From Narthecium ossifragum (taxonomy: Eukaryota > Streptophyta > Magnoliopsida > Dioscoreales > Nartheciaceae), in NCBI GenBank assembly GCA_963920575.1, contig OY986967.1:19386094-19450093 (forward strand): a stretch of 64,000 nucleotides of DNA. The letters are read 5' to 3'. The notes below the pieces were generated by a model. That model had not been told where the DNA came from. It saw only the letters and a list, made by a program, of their open reading frames with translations, and did no database searches. Position 1 is the first letter of the stretch. Each line of letters begins with the position of its first letter. Below, piece by piece: positions 45,061 through 56,764 of the stretch. A program made the position numbers and the translations under genes.

Positions 45061-45837
45061 CCAAACAAGCCCTTTGGGGTTTATATAATGGATTAGTATA
45101 GAAAGAAAATTATCTTCATTAGACGTGGGTGTAGGTATGGAAATTCAAACATGAAGTAATTTGCATATTAGTAACACATCATGTTGTTTTTTACAACATT
45201 GTGCCACTTTCACTGTTAGTTGAATATTCGTGACACTTTTACTTTATAAGATGAAACTACCCTCACTTGTTACACAATTTCACTCACTTGTTACGCAATA
45301 AGTGAGGAGCTGCACATAAATGAAGAGCAATTTCGTCTTGTCAAATAAAAGTGTCATTAATAGCAAAAAAAAACACAAGAAGTGACACTAATATGTAAAA
45401 TACAGCATGAAGCACCATTAATATGTAAATTACTCTCGAACATCTCATCCACTTCTAACGGTGCCATATAGAACATTAGGCTAGGCTATTATTCGCGAGC
45501 TAACCCCAAGGGGTTATGTGATTTTTATGCATATATTTTAGACGGTTTTATGTAAATTTGACAAAATAAAGGGTTTTATGATATCATGCATAAATTTTTA
45601 GGGGTTTGTATGTAATTTACTGGACAACAGGGGATTTCTTGACGCTAGAAATGTGTTCAAGGGGTTATAGAAATTAAACAAAAAAATGGGGCTGGATGAG
45701 CTGGAGTTCATCCATGTGTGGAGCAACAAAACTACTGCTGCGCATGTACACAAAAGTAAAGAAGAAACATACATTCAATTGGATACCTTCAAAATATTTA
45801 CAAAATCTAAGTTCACAATGAACTTCATTTACAACAA
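45061..45837. other. Downstream region of the OFP gene
   Basis: A stretch at 45150-45440 contains partly palindromic gtgacac/ttacaca motifs and aatatgtaaattac copies at both ends, possibly a small MITE. The part adjoining 45838 is the 3' region of the minus-strand OFP gene. No other gene seen. Confidence 0.4.
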
Positions 45838-46308
45838 CTATAAGAAAAGGCTGGCACAGACTTCATGGAAGGCTTCAAGGATGGCCTGGCGATGCTCTCT
45901 GCTGTTCATCGACATGTAGCAATTCAAGAGCTTCCGGAGCTCCTTCGGCTCCGCCAAACCCTTCCTGGTGATCACCTCCATTATAGACGCCCGGAAATCT
46001 CCTCTGGGATCCGAACTGTACCTATCCATGGCGATCAGTATGACGCAACCGTCGGAATTACTCCTCCCTCTTCTCCGCCACACGCTCCTCGGCTGATCCT
46101 CCCTCACGTGCTCCACCATCCGCTCCAGCCTCGCCTGCACCATGGCGTGCGCGTAGTTCGACAGGGCGTTGAGCTGGTCGGTGCTGGAGCTCCGCCCGTC
46201 CTCAGAGGAGGAGACGCTGAGCCTAGAGCCGCCGCAGCACAGGGCGGCCGTCCCGCATCTCCGCGGCGGTCTTGGTCGAGGGTTCTGCAGCTGCTTCTTG
46301 CCTCCCAT
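45838..46308 (-). CDS. OVATE family protein (transcriptional repressor)
   Basis: An intact single exon of 156 codons. The C-terminal ~65 residues form an OVATE domain: AMDRYSSDPRGDFRASIMEVI, then the acidic/leucine block LAEPKELRKLLNCYMSMNS and the closing AILEAFHEVC. OVATE proteins are plant-specific nuclear repressors that work with TALE homeodomain partners and affect organ shape and hormone response. The N-terminal half is low complexity (basic, proline- and serine-rich) with GRSSSTDQLNAL, as is usual in this family. Length is at the short end for the family, and most OFP genes have no intron, so the call fits. The first ATG is used; GC content is well above the surroundings, as expected of a monocot gene. 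The member number cannot be told from sequence. Confidence 0.85.
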   Translation of the reverse strand: MGGKKQLQNPRPRPPRRCGTAALCCGGSRLSVSSSEDGRSSSTDQLNALSNYAHAMVQARLERMVEHVREDQPRSVWRRRGRSNSDGCVILIAMDRYSSDPRGDFRASIMEVITRKGLAEPKELRKLLNCYMSMNSREHRQAILEAFHEVCASLFL

Positions 46309-47889
46309 TGCTTAGCATGTCTCACCTTTCCCTTTGTCCAGCTCGCGCGCTGGATGTGCGTTGTGAATGCCAACCATATCATGGCTAAAGTATAGCTTTT
46401 AGCTTATTAAAAGAAATATTGTAATCAATGGTGGCATAAAAAATGTCAGCTTTTTCAAGCATTGCTTTCATGCTTGGCGGGCTGGAGAAAGCGGTATAGT
46501 AGATGGGTGCTGAGCCACGCCGGGGGAGATGTACACGTTGGACATGATTATATTCTACGTACTTATATGCTTGACATGTAACATTATGTTCATCCCAAAT
46601 TCATAATCATTTTTCATCTTGATTCTACGAATCTTGTGTATTTTGTGTGCTTTGATTTCAACAAAATATAGAGACCTCTCTATAAGAACACTGATTTTTA
46701 CACGATCCCAAGCTAAAAAAAAACCTAAGTGGTTGCTGATAACACGTGGCTTTCCACCTATTATGACAAATGAGCATCCCTTCGTGGGTTTGTATAAAAA
46801 TCAGAACGAGAACAAAATTAAATTGATAATTTGCTAACAAACCCAAAACATTTATCCATGTTGGATTATTTACATAAAGATAGAAATGTCATTTTATATA
46901 TATAATGTGAGTAGGCACATTGGTTAATTTATTTGAATAGCAACCCTTAATTATTCTCATGGAGTTGTGCAAAAATCATTTTTACACGTGTCGCTGATTT
47001 GGCATAATAGGTGGAAAACCACGTGTTATGTGAATCAGCAGCCACTCTCTATAATGTAGGTTTCACTTGGATACTATGTTGTTTAAGAGCACTCCCTGTA
47101 CTTACCAGCTTGCATGCCTTTTGCATTTGGCCTTACCGTCTATCCAAATCATTCAAACATGTCGGCTCCCTTATTTCGCTTTCGAGCCTTTAATGTTGTT
47201 AGGAGATCAGACAGACCATGGCCTGGACAGTTGTTTTACTGAGTTGTTTATTTCCATTGAGATCATGAGGTTCACAATAAGAAAACGAATGGTTCTTTAT
47301 CATCCTAAAAGCTTTTTACCATGTGCTTGACACTGCCAATTTTCTATTGCAGTAGGTCGTTTCTTTGCTTTCTTCATATAGTTTTATTGAATGGTTTTGT
47401 GATCCATGAATAGTCATCTTAGAAACTAGATTAAGGTCTCATCTTTAGGTGATGGCTTTAGATTCACCTTCAAGATTCGTCAGGATTCCCGAAAACTGTC
47501 GGTGGATTGCTTTCTCCCACCGTGCTTCAACCCATGGCCACCGTCCACGTTGAATGGCGGAATGTGAATGTCCACGCGCTCCAGGGGGCTGTTTGGATGC
47601 CTCCAATTGGATGAATATGATGAATCGTGATTTTGTGGAACGGGCTGAACCAGGATTCAACGAATTCTGAATCCTGATTCTGTTGTTTGGCCGGCATGTA
47701 TGGAACGAGCCGAACCAGCTGATTTTGATGTGATTTTGGTGTTTGGTTTGTTTGAATGGAATGAGCCGAATCTACTGATTTTGTAAACTTTTATTAATAA
47801 AGAGCTCGCTTTTTTTTGTTTGTTTGATGAGTTGAGCTACCAAGGCTAACAAGACCTTCAAGATACTATTTAGGGCGGTGATATTGTCC
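46309..47889. other. OFP upstream region with MITE-like DNA
   Basis: 46309-46700 should contain the OFP promoter (minus strand), but no TATA box is certain. At about 46728-46805 and 46965-47045 there are inverted arms sharing aacacgtgg(c/t)tttccacc, a probable foldback MITE. 47590-47810 has the atttggatgcctccaatt / gtttggtttg style of MITE termini. No gene. Confidence 0.45.
46728..47045. repeat. Foldback MITE-like inverted repeat
   Basis: Arms of roughly 70 bp: aagtggttgctgataacacg.. on the left, and the reverse complement of the right arm gagtggctgctgattcacat.., both followed by the block tttccacctattatg. The middle is AT-rich. No clear target duplication. Confidence 0.55.
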
Positions 47890-48240
47890 TCCAATGCCTA
47901 ATATAGAGGCACTTGCGAGCGGCGACACCAACGGGCAACCCATCCGCCTTACAATTGTCTTGCTTAGGGATGCACACAGAAACCAAGCTCTCAAATTGTA
48001 TCCCAGCTCCCCATAATTCGCGTAGAACTAATTCTACATGATGCGGCTAGATCATCCGACTTTGCAACAACTCCACCACCATCTTTGAATCTAACTTAAC
48101 CAGTAATTGGGTGATGCCATTCTCCTTAGCCCAGCTGATCCCATAATAAATAGCCTTCAACTCAGCATGCAAGACAGAGTCTGCATCAATTGGTATTCTC
48201 ATCGCCCAGATTGCATCATCACCCTTCATTTCCACTGCTC
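47890..48240 (-). pseudogene. RNase H-like fragment of a non-LTR retroelement
   Basis: A minus-strand frame (48047-48235) reads AMRIPIDADSVLHAELKAIYYG and WAKENGITQLLVKLDSKMVV, the A-E-L-x-A helix and D-S-K segment of the plant RVT_3/RNase H domain found at the end of LINE-type elements and in related host genes. After a stop it continues with HHVELVLRELWGAGIQF and CIPKQDNCKADGL, matching the domain's C-terminal part. The N-terminal aspartate strand is missing and no reverse transcriptase is nearby, so this is a remnant. Confidence 0.6.
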
Positions 48241-50289
48241 CAAGAGCTCGCTTTTACTACGTTGACTTTTTTTTATATTGGATTGCTTTTGAGGGAAAAA
48301 TTATTAAAATATCTATAATATGAGAATTTTTTTTAACTTGATCATACTCATGCACTAATGTGAGACTTCTTGACTTCGGAGAAAAAAAATCTCGAGTTCT
48401 ACTCGTGTTCGCCATATAACTGCTGAACTTAGCAATATTCATTTAACACTCAATCTCATAATTCAAATAAGTAGAAAAGACAAATTCCAAGTTTTTTTTG
48501 GAATTATTAGACCTATCTCGTAAAGCTCTTTCAATGAAAACAAGTTCGCACAAGTTATAAACATAAAACTGTTTCACCATCAATCCCCAAAGTTTCTACT
48601 CCACCACATTATATCGTTTGATAATGAAATCAAAATGTCATTTAATTTGAATCACTTTTCACTTCTCTACAAACCAAAGCATAATCTAACAAACAAACTT
48701 GCAAAGAACTCTCTAAGCAATAAAATGACTCTAAAATTACTTCACAATAAGGCCTCGTTTGGTATGGGAATAAGGGGGGAATAAATTTGATGGAATAAAA
48801 TTTATTCCCATACTTAACCCCAAACAAGATAGGAATAAATTTGATGGAATAAGGTGGGCCCCACATGTAGGAGGGATAAGGACCACACCGAGCTTGCAGC
48901 CCCTTGATAGCAAAATGACGGTGATGGCCGGAGATCGTTGTGTACACGGACAAATCTGGCGCTCCTCATAGTAGAGGTCCTACCTTCGTCGATCCCATGC
49001 CACGCACGACGACAGATCTCCCATCCAAGCGCATTCTTTTCCAAGTCACTTTACAACACTCCTCTTCTTACCAAGAGAACTAGAGCTTCCGATCACATTC
49101 TCCAGGTAACTCAATCTTCTCTCTTTCCTATTTTTTTTCCTTCCCTAACATAAATGCTACTCTCTATATTTCCCCTTTTTTTCTGTCTCTATTTCATTTT
49201 GCTTTTCTCTGATCTTGGTATGATTCATGGTTTTTTTTATTTCTTCTTAACTAATTTTGTCGTAGCTTCTCTCAAGAGAGTGGCTTCTTTCTTGGTTTTG
49301 TCGTGGCTTCTTTCTTCTTTCTTGTTTCTTCTTTATTCTTTCATTCTTCTTTCTTCTTTCGTTCCATACGAATTTTTGTCTTTCTTCTTAACGACTTCTA
49401 TTCTCGAGCTATAGGTCTAGTTTATTATCTTTTGGGAACAATTTTTCAGAGTGTTCAACTTCATCATATATTTTTGTTTTTTCATTCTTACATTTGCTCC
49501 CCACAAATCATGATCCTAATCAAGGATGCTCTGGAACAAGTTGATCGTGGATTTATAACTAGTTAGTGATATCATAGACAAGAGTTTATACGACACAAAA
49601 CTATGCTAGATTTATGCAACAAATACATAGAAGTGCATTTCTATTTTGAAATGCATAGGTTAGTGGGGTAGTGTTGACTGTTTTTTTATGATACCAAGTT
49701 GTTCCATCTCGTGTTCTTGTACACCATGGATCTGCGTAGCCCCTTGTCTTTTCTTTTTGTTTACACATTTAGTGATGCTGCTATGAGTACCTATGATCCC
49801 TGATATGTTTCAATTTTTTAGATTTGCAAACCAACCCACGGAATTTGAACCCTTGATCTGTTTCAATTTTTTTCTTGAAAAACTCTACACTTAAGCCTAT
49901 TTCTCATTTATATTGAGCATATATGAAGCAAACAAAGCAAGAGAAGACCAAAGAAATAATTAACACATAATTAAGGGGAGCATTGGTCCCCTGCTCTTGG
50001 CAAGTTTGTATTATTTGAAAAATATAATTCTTAGACTGGCCATCTACCTTGAGTTGATAGTTGCAGTTCTAGCAAAATTATTCATTATAACACATACACA
50101 TAATATGTTGTTTTCGGAAGTGCTTTTGGAGAAGCTTAATCCGAAAAACGGATTCAAGTCATCTAGCTTGTTATATTATTCATCATGTACGTAGTATATT
50201 ACAAATATATAATTGCTGCGTTTGTACAGAAATATGCTGAGAAGGAATGTCAATACGAATCCAATAGGCAAGAAAGAAAATTAGAAACA
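48241..50289. other. Noncoding stretch
   Basis: AT-rich sequence with a small MITE-like block at 48752-48850 (gcctcgtttggtatgggaat, with an internal inverted aataaatttgatggaataa copy). Frames at 49154-49566 are phenylalanine-rich artefacts of a T-rich tract. 49501-49560 (ATGATCCTAATCAAGGATGC...) could be the beginning of the MYB/SANT-like pseudogene downstream, but it is not securely linked. Confidence 0.4.
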
Positions 50290-50935
50290 AGCTGAGGATA
50301 ACTAGCTGCTAGAACTACTGAGAAGAAAACTCCTCGATGGGTTCTTTATTAACATGCAATTTACCAAAGATGCATGGAATAAAATTCTGAATGAATTCAA
50401 CGAGAATCGTGCAAAGAAGGTTGAGTTAAAAAAACCTCAAACACAGGTTGAAAACCCTAAAAAAGACACATGCCCTCTACAAAAAGCTGGTGGGCAAGAG
50501 CGGATGGGGTTGGAGCAATGACACGAATATGCCTCTGCTACCAGATGCAATGGGATGGGACGAGCTTGTTTGGGTAAGAATTAAATAGTAGTATTCATAT
50601 GTTTGCTCTAAAAAGACTTATTAATATAATCTAATATTCTCTTTCCTGTGTTCTAGGAATTTCCAAAGTTCATTCCATTCAGAGATAAGGTCTACATCTT
50701 TTATGATGTCATGAATCTCATAACAAGCAAAAATACTGCCAATGATAAGCGTGTGTATTCCTCCAACAGCAAGATTGGCGGTAAGAAGGTGGTTGAGGAC
50801 ATATCTGAGAGCACTGGATCATCGGATACCCCGTCAGATGCTCAATCACCTCCTCCTTGCATATTCCCTTCACATACTTTTGCTATTAATATCAATATCG
50901 ACGAATGCCACGCAAGATGACCACTGACTATAATA
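50290..50935 (+). pseudogene. MYB/SANT-like domain protein, broken
   Basis: Exon 1 is about 50290-50573 and exon 2 50657-50935, with an intron bounded by gtaaga and ttctag. Exon 1 gives KLLDGFFINMQFTKDAWNKI and, in another frame, WGWSNDTNMPLLPDAMGWDE; exon 2 gives EFPKFIPFRDKVYIFYDVMN. This pattern is the MYB/SANT-like DNA-binding domain of Harbinger-derived plant proteins and of L10-interacting MYB-domain proteins. A frameshift at about 50490-50500 breaks the domain and the upstream part lacks a clear start. Two 38-bp tandem copies (about 50891-50928 and 50929-50966) lie at its end, beside the LTR insertion. The name is family-level only. Confidence 0.6.
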
Positions 50936-50966
50936 TCAATATCGACGAATGCCATGCAAGACGACC

Positions 50967-53396
50967 TGTGAGGACCTGTCCCTCTACCCCTGTGGCTCGT
51001 TGTAGACCGCAAGGGCAATTTGGTAAATTGCGCATTGTTGGTTTGTTTCACACTCGCGTGTGCACACACTGGCCTTGTATGTGTTAGTGTTTTTTTAGAA
51101 CGGCTAGGTGGACCCGGGATCGGAAGATCCCAGCTCGGGTGCGCGGAAGCTTGCCTTTGGGGCAGCTGACGACCATTGAGCGATCGATCGCTCCTTGGAG
51201 CGATCGGTCGGACTCGTGAGCGAGTCGATCCGACTTGGCGTTGGGATCAACCCGGGGCGCGAGCGATCGATCGCTCCTTGGAGCGACCGATCGGAATCAC
51301 GTCGGTGGCTTTTCTACTTCGCGAGGACGGCCACCGCTGGCCGTCGCTCTCCCCTGTCAAAGGGGGGGAGGACTTTCCCTCCCCTCCCCTCACTTTTTCC
51401 CCCTTCCCCCGGCTTTCCCTCCCGCTTTCCCCTCCGTTTCTTCCCCTCCTCTTCCTCCTTCTCCTCCTTTCTTCTTCCTTCCTTCTTTCTCTCCCGAAGC
51501 TCTGTTTCTCTTCCCCTGTTTCCGGCAGCAAGCTTCATCACCTCCGTTCTCCCTCCTCCGATCATCTTTTTCGGCGTTCTAAGGCTCGTTAGATCCGTGA
51601 CAACGAGAGGAAGATCCCTGAAGTGGTTTGGAAGTTTGTTGGTGATCAAATCGTGGGGAATCAGCCGAGGAAAGCGCAGCTAGGTAGGGTTATACCTACT
51701 GATGTTGTTTTCGGGTTTTCTCTAGATCTAGCCGTTGGATCTTGTTGATCCTTATTCCGTTGGATTCCTTATACCTGTTAGAATTACTGATTTAAGTTTC
51801 ATGTTAACCAGTTGAGATTTGAGTAGGTTTTATGCATGATTAGTCTCGGATTTCCGATTTTCTGCTGTTCTTGAAGAACAGCCGGCTTGCGGCGAGTTTT
51901 CCGGCCGACGTGTACATGATCTTGGCTTTTGATAAACATAAGAGTTGTACATCTACTCGTTAGCTTTCCATTCCATCTTAGTTTGTATTTGTCCGATTTT
52001 TCTACGATTTGTTATGAATTGTTTACTGAAGGGCTGCGTTGAGCAATTAATGGGTAAGTTAGTTTGATTAACGATTTTTGATTAGTGTTTTCTGTTAATC
52101 CAACCGTTGGATGATTATGAATTTTGGCTGTGTTGATCATGTTATATACACCTACTGATGGCTAAGTTTGATCTTGAATCCGACATCGGTTAGGCATCAG
52201 ATCGACGGGATCAATTAGCCCTTAAGTAGAGGCTTTGAGTGTTTTTGATTATAATATTATATTTCGGAATATAATATTATATTGTTACTATTCATCGGCG
52301 GTTTTCGGGGTTGCTTCCCGTTGCAGGAGTTCGCGGTTGACGGTCATGGTACCGTCGTAATGCCGGGACCCGCTGCGGATCGGCTGGCAGCGGTCGGTGG
52401 TACCGCTGCAGCGATCCCGTAGACTTTTATGATGCTTGACATACTGTTGCATGCTTTGCTTCTTATCTGTGTATGTCATAGCATGCATTGTTGTTGTGTG
52501 CATTAGTTGCATTGGTTAGGGCGTGGGTGATCTTTGGGTCACCGTCCTGAGGCTGGAAGCTCGGACTTAGCCCTAGGACCGGGGTTGGGCTGTTAGGACC
52601 CGGTTTGAATTGTGGTGTCCAGTCGATTCGATGATAGGCCTAGATGACTGGTACACTTGTGGCTTGATGATTGTAGAGGTCGTGTCGGCCTCGAGTCGGA
52701 TCTGAGGTGTAGCCGGTGTCCGGTGTTCCTAAAACTCTTGAGTAGAGGAGTTACCTACTCAGTGGTGTCTTTTCCCACCAAACAGTGTTCAGTGTCCTGT
52801 TGAGAGTTAGCAGTGTCGTCTCCTGCTACTGAGTGTGACCTGACATGTGACTAGCCCGGCTGGAAGACCATGATCGTGGGCCTCAGGGACACGCGGTGGG
52901 GTTATGGGACCCCTGTATACACCCAGGTTCAACTTGAGGGCGACACTGTCGTGTTTCCCTCTTCCTTCTGTGTGTCGTAGTGTAGATCCCTATTGAGCTT
53001 AGTGCTCACTCCTACCCGGGCTGCGTTTTGCAGGTGCAAGCGTCAGCTCTTCCTCTGTGGCCCCTACCGGGCAGTTGGTCGGCGGTGCGGCGGCGCCTGG
53101 TGGCTTTTGAGAGGTGGCGATATTTATTGCTTTTACCCTTATGTTAGTTAGTCTCTTACGGGAGTAATATTGTATTCGAATCTTCCCCTCTCCGAGGTTA
53201 TGTATATAAACACTTTGAGTTTTAAATCTGTGGTTCGATGTTGTTGAATTATTATCTTTCAATTGAGGGTGCTTTTGGTGAATTGCTAGGGAGACCAATA
53301 GGTTAGAGGGAACCCTCGTCGTTCTTTTTCCGCGTTTTGTAGGTTCCGGTTCGCGTCGCCCGGCCCGGTTGGGCTTTCGCGGGTCGGGGCGCGACA
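50967..53396 (+). mobile_element. Solo LTR (type A)
   Basis: 2430 bp beginning tgtgaggacctgtccctcta and ending ggtcggggcgcgaca. The 5-bp sequence cgacc flanks it on both sides (50962-50966 and 53397-53401), so it is a true solo LTR left by recombination. It resembles the LTR in the hAT (27380-29798). It has a GATC-palindrome array at about 51178-51300, a long pyrimidine-rich tract (51340-51500), and near its middle an attataatattatatttcgg palindrome (about 52248-52283). Overlapping arginine/serine-rich frames are translation of the array and tract. Confidence 0.95.
51178..51300. repeat. GATC-palindrome array in LTR type A
   Basis: The palindrome gagcgatcgatcgctc, followed by cttg and gagcgatcggtcgg, occurs twice about 80 bp apart, along with gactcgtgagcgagtc, another perfect palindrome. 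The same arrangement is at 27585-27705 and, inverted, at 63240-63355. Confidence 0.85.
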
Positions 53397-53462
53397 CGAC
53401 CTCTGACTTCAACATATGATGACGGGTCACAAGTTACCTACTCCAGTGACCCAATACTACAG

Positions 53463-55570
53463 TGTCACGCCCCGACCCGCGAAGGCCAAACCGGGCCGGG
53501 CGACGCGAACCGGAACCTAACTAATTACGGAATAATTTTGGCGAGGGTTCCCTCTAGCTTACTAGTCTCCCTAAACAATTCATAAGCACCCTTATTTAAC
53601 AATAATTCAAAACCTCAAAAAATATAATATAATATTCAAATCCTCAAAATGGTTTACATTTGTACAACATACTCCCGTAGGAGACTATCTAAACAGAAAG
53701 GGTGTAGAAGACGATCACTGCTCCTCAAGTACCACCAGACGCCGTCGCGCCACTAAACACCTGCCCGATAGGGGCCACTGAAGAAGAGCTAACACATGCA
53801 CCTGTAAAACGCAGTCCGGATTGGAGTGAGCACTAAGCTCAATAGGGTTCTACACTACGACATATAGAAAGGAGGGAACTCAACAGTGTCGCACCCAAAG
53901 TAAGGTCTGGGTGTACACAAGGGTCCCAAAACCCCACCGAGTGTCCCTGAGGTCCACAGTCGTGATCTTCCAGGCTAACTGGTCACACTCGGGGTCATGC
54001 TCAGTAAGCAGGAAACCAACATTGCTGAATCAAAAGCATGAAACTGGCACTGCTAGTAGGAAAAGGCACAGCTGAGTCGGCACACCCTCTACTCAAGAGT
54101 CGTTATAACCGGACACCGGCTACACCTCAGAACCCGACTCGAGGCCGACACGACCTCTAAATCATCGATCCACATGTATTCAAGTCATCTAAGCCTATCA
54201 TCGATATCGACTGAATACTACCTTCGAACTTGGACCTTGCTACCCGCCACGGTCCGAGAGCTAAATCTGAGCTAACTGAAAGCCTCAGATCGGCGATCAA
54301 CCCATCGCCCACACCCTATCCTTATGCATCTAATGCACAAACAGAATGCATGCTATGATCATACGCAGGTAAGAAGTAAGCAAGCAACAGTATGATAAAC
54401 TAACACACAAGTCCAACTGGATCGCTGCAGCGATACTACCGATCGCTGCCAGCCATTCTGCAACGGGTCCCGACATTACGACGGTACCGCGACCGTCAAC
54501 CATAGACCCCTACAACGGGAAGCAACCCCGAAAACTCATATGAACATATAATATAATATTATATGTTTTGAAAATATAATATTATTAAATCATCAAGATT
54601 TTATAATTAGAGGCTAAGCGACCTTGTCGATCCGACATCCAAACGACGTCGGATTCAAACTCTAGCTTAGGAAAACGCAGGAAACCATATTGGGATCTAC
54701 ATATCCAAAACCGGGAAACATCCCACGGCTCGATTACCGGGAAAACACTAATCAAAACCATTAATCTCACTAATTACCTCTAATTTCAAAACCTACTAAA
54801 ATCTCAACTAAAATCTTATGAACATTAAAACAGAAATTAAGCTAAGCAAGATCCACACAACAACACCTAGATCTACCGGCTAGATTAAGAGAAAACCCCA
54901 AAACAACTCATGTAGGTAGAAACCTACTGGACTGAGCAAACCTCGGCTGAATCCCCACTGTACGAGCACCAAACCGGCTTCAAACCAAGCCAAGGATCTT
55001 CCTCTCGCTGCCACGAATCCAACGAGCCCTCAAGCACTCAAAATGATGACCGGAGGAGGGAGAACGGAGGGGAAGAAGGTGGCTACCGGAAACAAAGGAA
55101 AGAAGCAGAGCCGCGGGAAAGAGAAGGGGGAAGAAGAAGAGAAGAAGGAGAAAGAAGAAGGAAGGAGGAAGGAGAAGCCAGGGAGGAGAGGAGGAGGAAG
55201 AGGATAAGGGGCGAGGAGAGAAGATTTTTCTTCTCACCCTCTGACAAAGGAGAGCAACAGCCAACGGCGGCCGTCCACTCAGAAATCCACCGCCTCAACT
55301 TTCTGGCACAAGAAGATCGATCTCCTTAGCAAGGAAGATCGATCTCTTTCACCCAGAAAGTCAAACTTGGGCTAAAACACAAGCCCAAGCTCGGATCTTC
55401 CGATCCCGGGTCCACCTAATCATTCTAAACAAACTCTAACACAAACCCGGTCAGTGTGTGCACGCGCGGGTGTGAAACAAGCCGACAATGTGCAATTTAC
55501 AAAATTGCCCTTACGGTCCACAACGACCCACGAGCCCAACCAAAGCGGTTGACCCAGGAGTAGAGGGCAC
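53463..55570 (-). mobile_element. 3' LTR of Tekay-type element (LTR type D)
   Basis: About 2.1 kb in minus orientation, from a degraded start near 55570 to tgtcacgccccgacccgcg at 53463. It directly follows the integrase/chromodomain end, so it is the 3' LTR. It is homologous to type A throughout, but the array slot at about 55305-55350 holds agatcgatctcctt units instead of gcgatcgatcgc. Eight or so bases at its start are missing relative to type A. Confidence 0.8.
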
Positions 55571-56317
55571 ATCCTAATACCCTTAAAGGAAATCTCATCC
55601 CAAGATTCGATAAAGGTAGGGCTCGGAAACAGAAAAGCAGCTACACTAGAAGACAAGTGCAGATACTCCTGCCGCATGTGCGCCTCGTGCTCCCAGGTCA
55701 TCTCCTCGACGCCTTTGTGCCTCCACAGTACCTTGACCAAGGGAATCGTCTTGCCCCGGAAGACCTGATCCCTCCGGTCAAGGCTGCTCAATGAAGGTCG
55801 CGTCTGTCTCAAGCTCGATGTCATCCACCCTGATGACATGAGACGGGTCTGAGTGATACTTCCTCAGTATCGACACATGGAAAGTCAGATGCACAGCTGA
55901 CATGTGCTGAGGAAGAACCAGGTGATAGTCTACCTCGCCAATCCTCTCTAGGATCTCTAACGACCCGACGAACCTCGGCACCAACTTACCACCTCTGCCA
56001 AACCTGACTGACCCTCTGTACGGCGATGCTCGCAGGAACACTCTGTCGTCGACTGCAAACTCTAATGGTCGTCGGTTATGATTTGCATAAATCTTCTGCC
56101 GGCTCTGAGCCGTCAGAAGTCTCTGCCTGATCTGCACTAGCCTCTCCGACGACCGTCTGACGATGTCTGGACCTGTGAGTGGTGCCTCTCCAACCTCTGT
56201 CCAGCACACTGGGCAACGATACGGCATACCGTACAACACCTCAAAAGGTGCTACTCCAAGACTGGACTCGTAGCTGTTGTTGTAGGCGAACTCCAGGGTT
56301 ACTTCAGCCCCTTCCAC
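55571..56317 (-). pseudogene. Tekay/Del integrase C-terminus and chromodomain
   Basis: The minus-strand frame 55778-56317 reads EFAYNNSYESSLGVAPFEVLYG, then the GPY/F-like region YRGSVRFGRGGKLVPRFVG and the chromovirus signature [21 protein letters not shown] shift leads to [21 protein letters not shown] (in the frame 55420-55839), the shortened C-terminal chromodomain of Tekay/Del elements that guides insertion to heterochromatin. The integrase core itself is absent: the sequence ends sharply at 56317, where opposite-strand integrase begins. Confidence 0.85.
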
Positions 56318-56329
56318 TGGCTGGGTGGA

Positions 56330-56724
56330 AGTAGGAGCACATCACGATAGACTTCGTGACCGGGATACCGAGATCTCCTAGGGGGAATGACGCGATTTGG
56401 GTCATCGTTGATCGATTGACCAAATCGGCGCACTTCCTGTCTATGCGGACGACAGACTCGATAGACAGGTTGGGCAGTTTGTACGTCAGAGAGGTGGTCA
56501 GACTACACGGAGTTCCAGTGTCTATAGTGTCAGACCGTGACCCCATGTTCACCAGTAGGTTCTGGCGAGGCTTTCAGGAGGCAGTTGGCACACTCCTGAT
56601 TTTCAGTACGACATTCCATCCATAGACAGACAGACGCAGTCAGAGTGGACGATCCAGATCTTGGAGGATATGCTGAGAGCATGTGTCCTCGATGCCGGAG
56701 GCAGCTGGGAGGAGCATGTTCAAG
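56330..56724 (+). pseudogene. Tekay/Del integrase core, opposite strand
   Basis: Plus-strand reading gives [54 protein letters not shown] and [15 protein letters not shown]: the first two catalytic acidic residues (D of IDFV and D of SDRDP) of a gypsy integrase. After a shift it continues to the RACVLDAGGSWEEHV region at about 56724. The part that would follow is the minus-strand segment next door, so one integrase has been split by an inversion or by joining of two copies. It includes a TGG-to-TAG change at 56330-56332. Confidence 0.82.
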
Positions 56725-56764
56725 CCACAAACTACAGAAGGAGGCAGTGGTACTAGTATGGATG

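Noticed and set aside
46104..46395. Plus- and minus-strand frames overlapping the OFP gene
   Set aside because: GC-rich shadow frames of the OVATE coding sequence.
49154..49566. Phenylalanine-rich membrane protein
   Set aside because: A T-rich tract read in two frames; no initiation or splice context.
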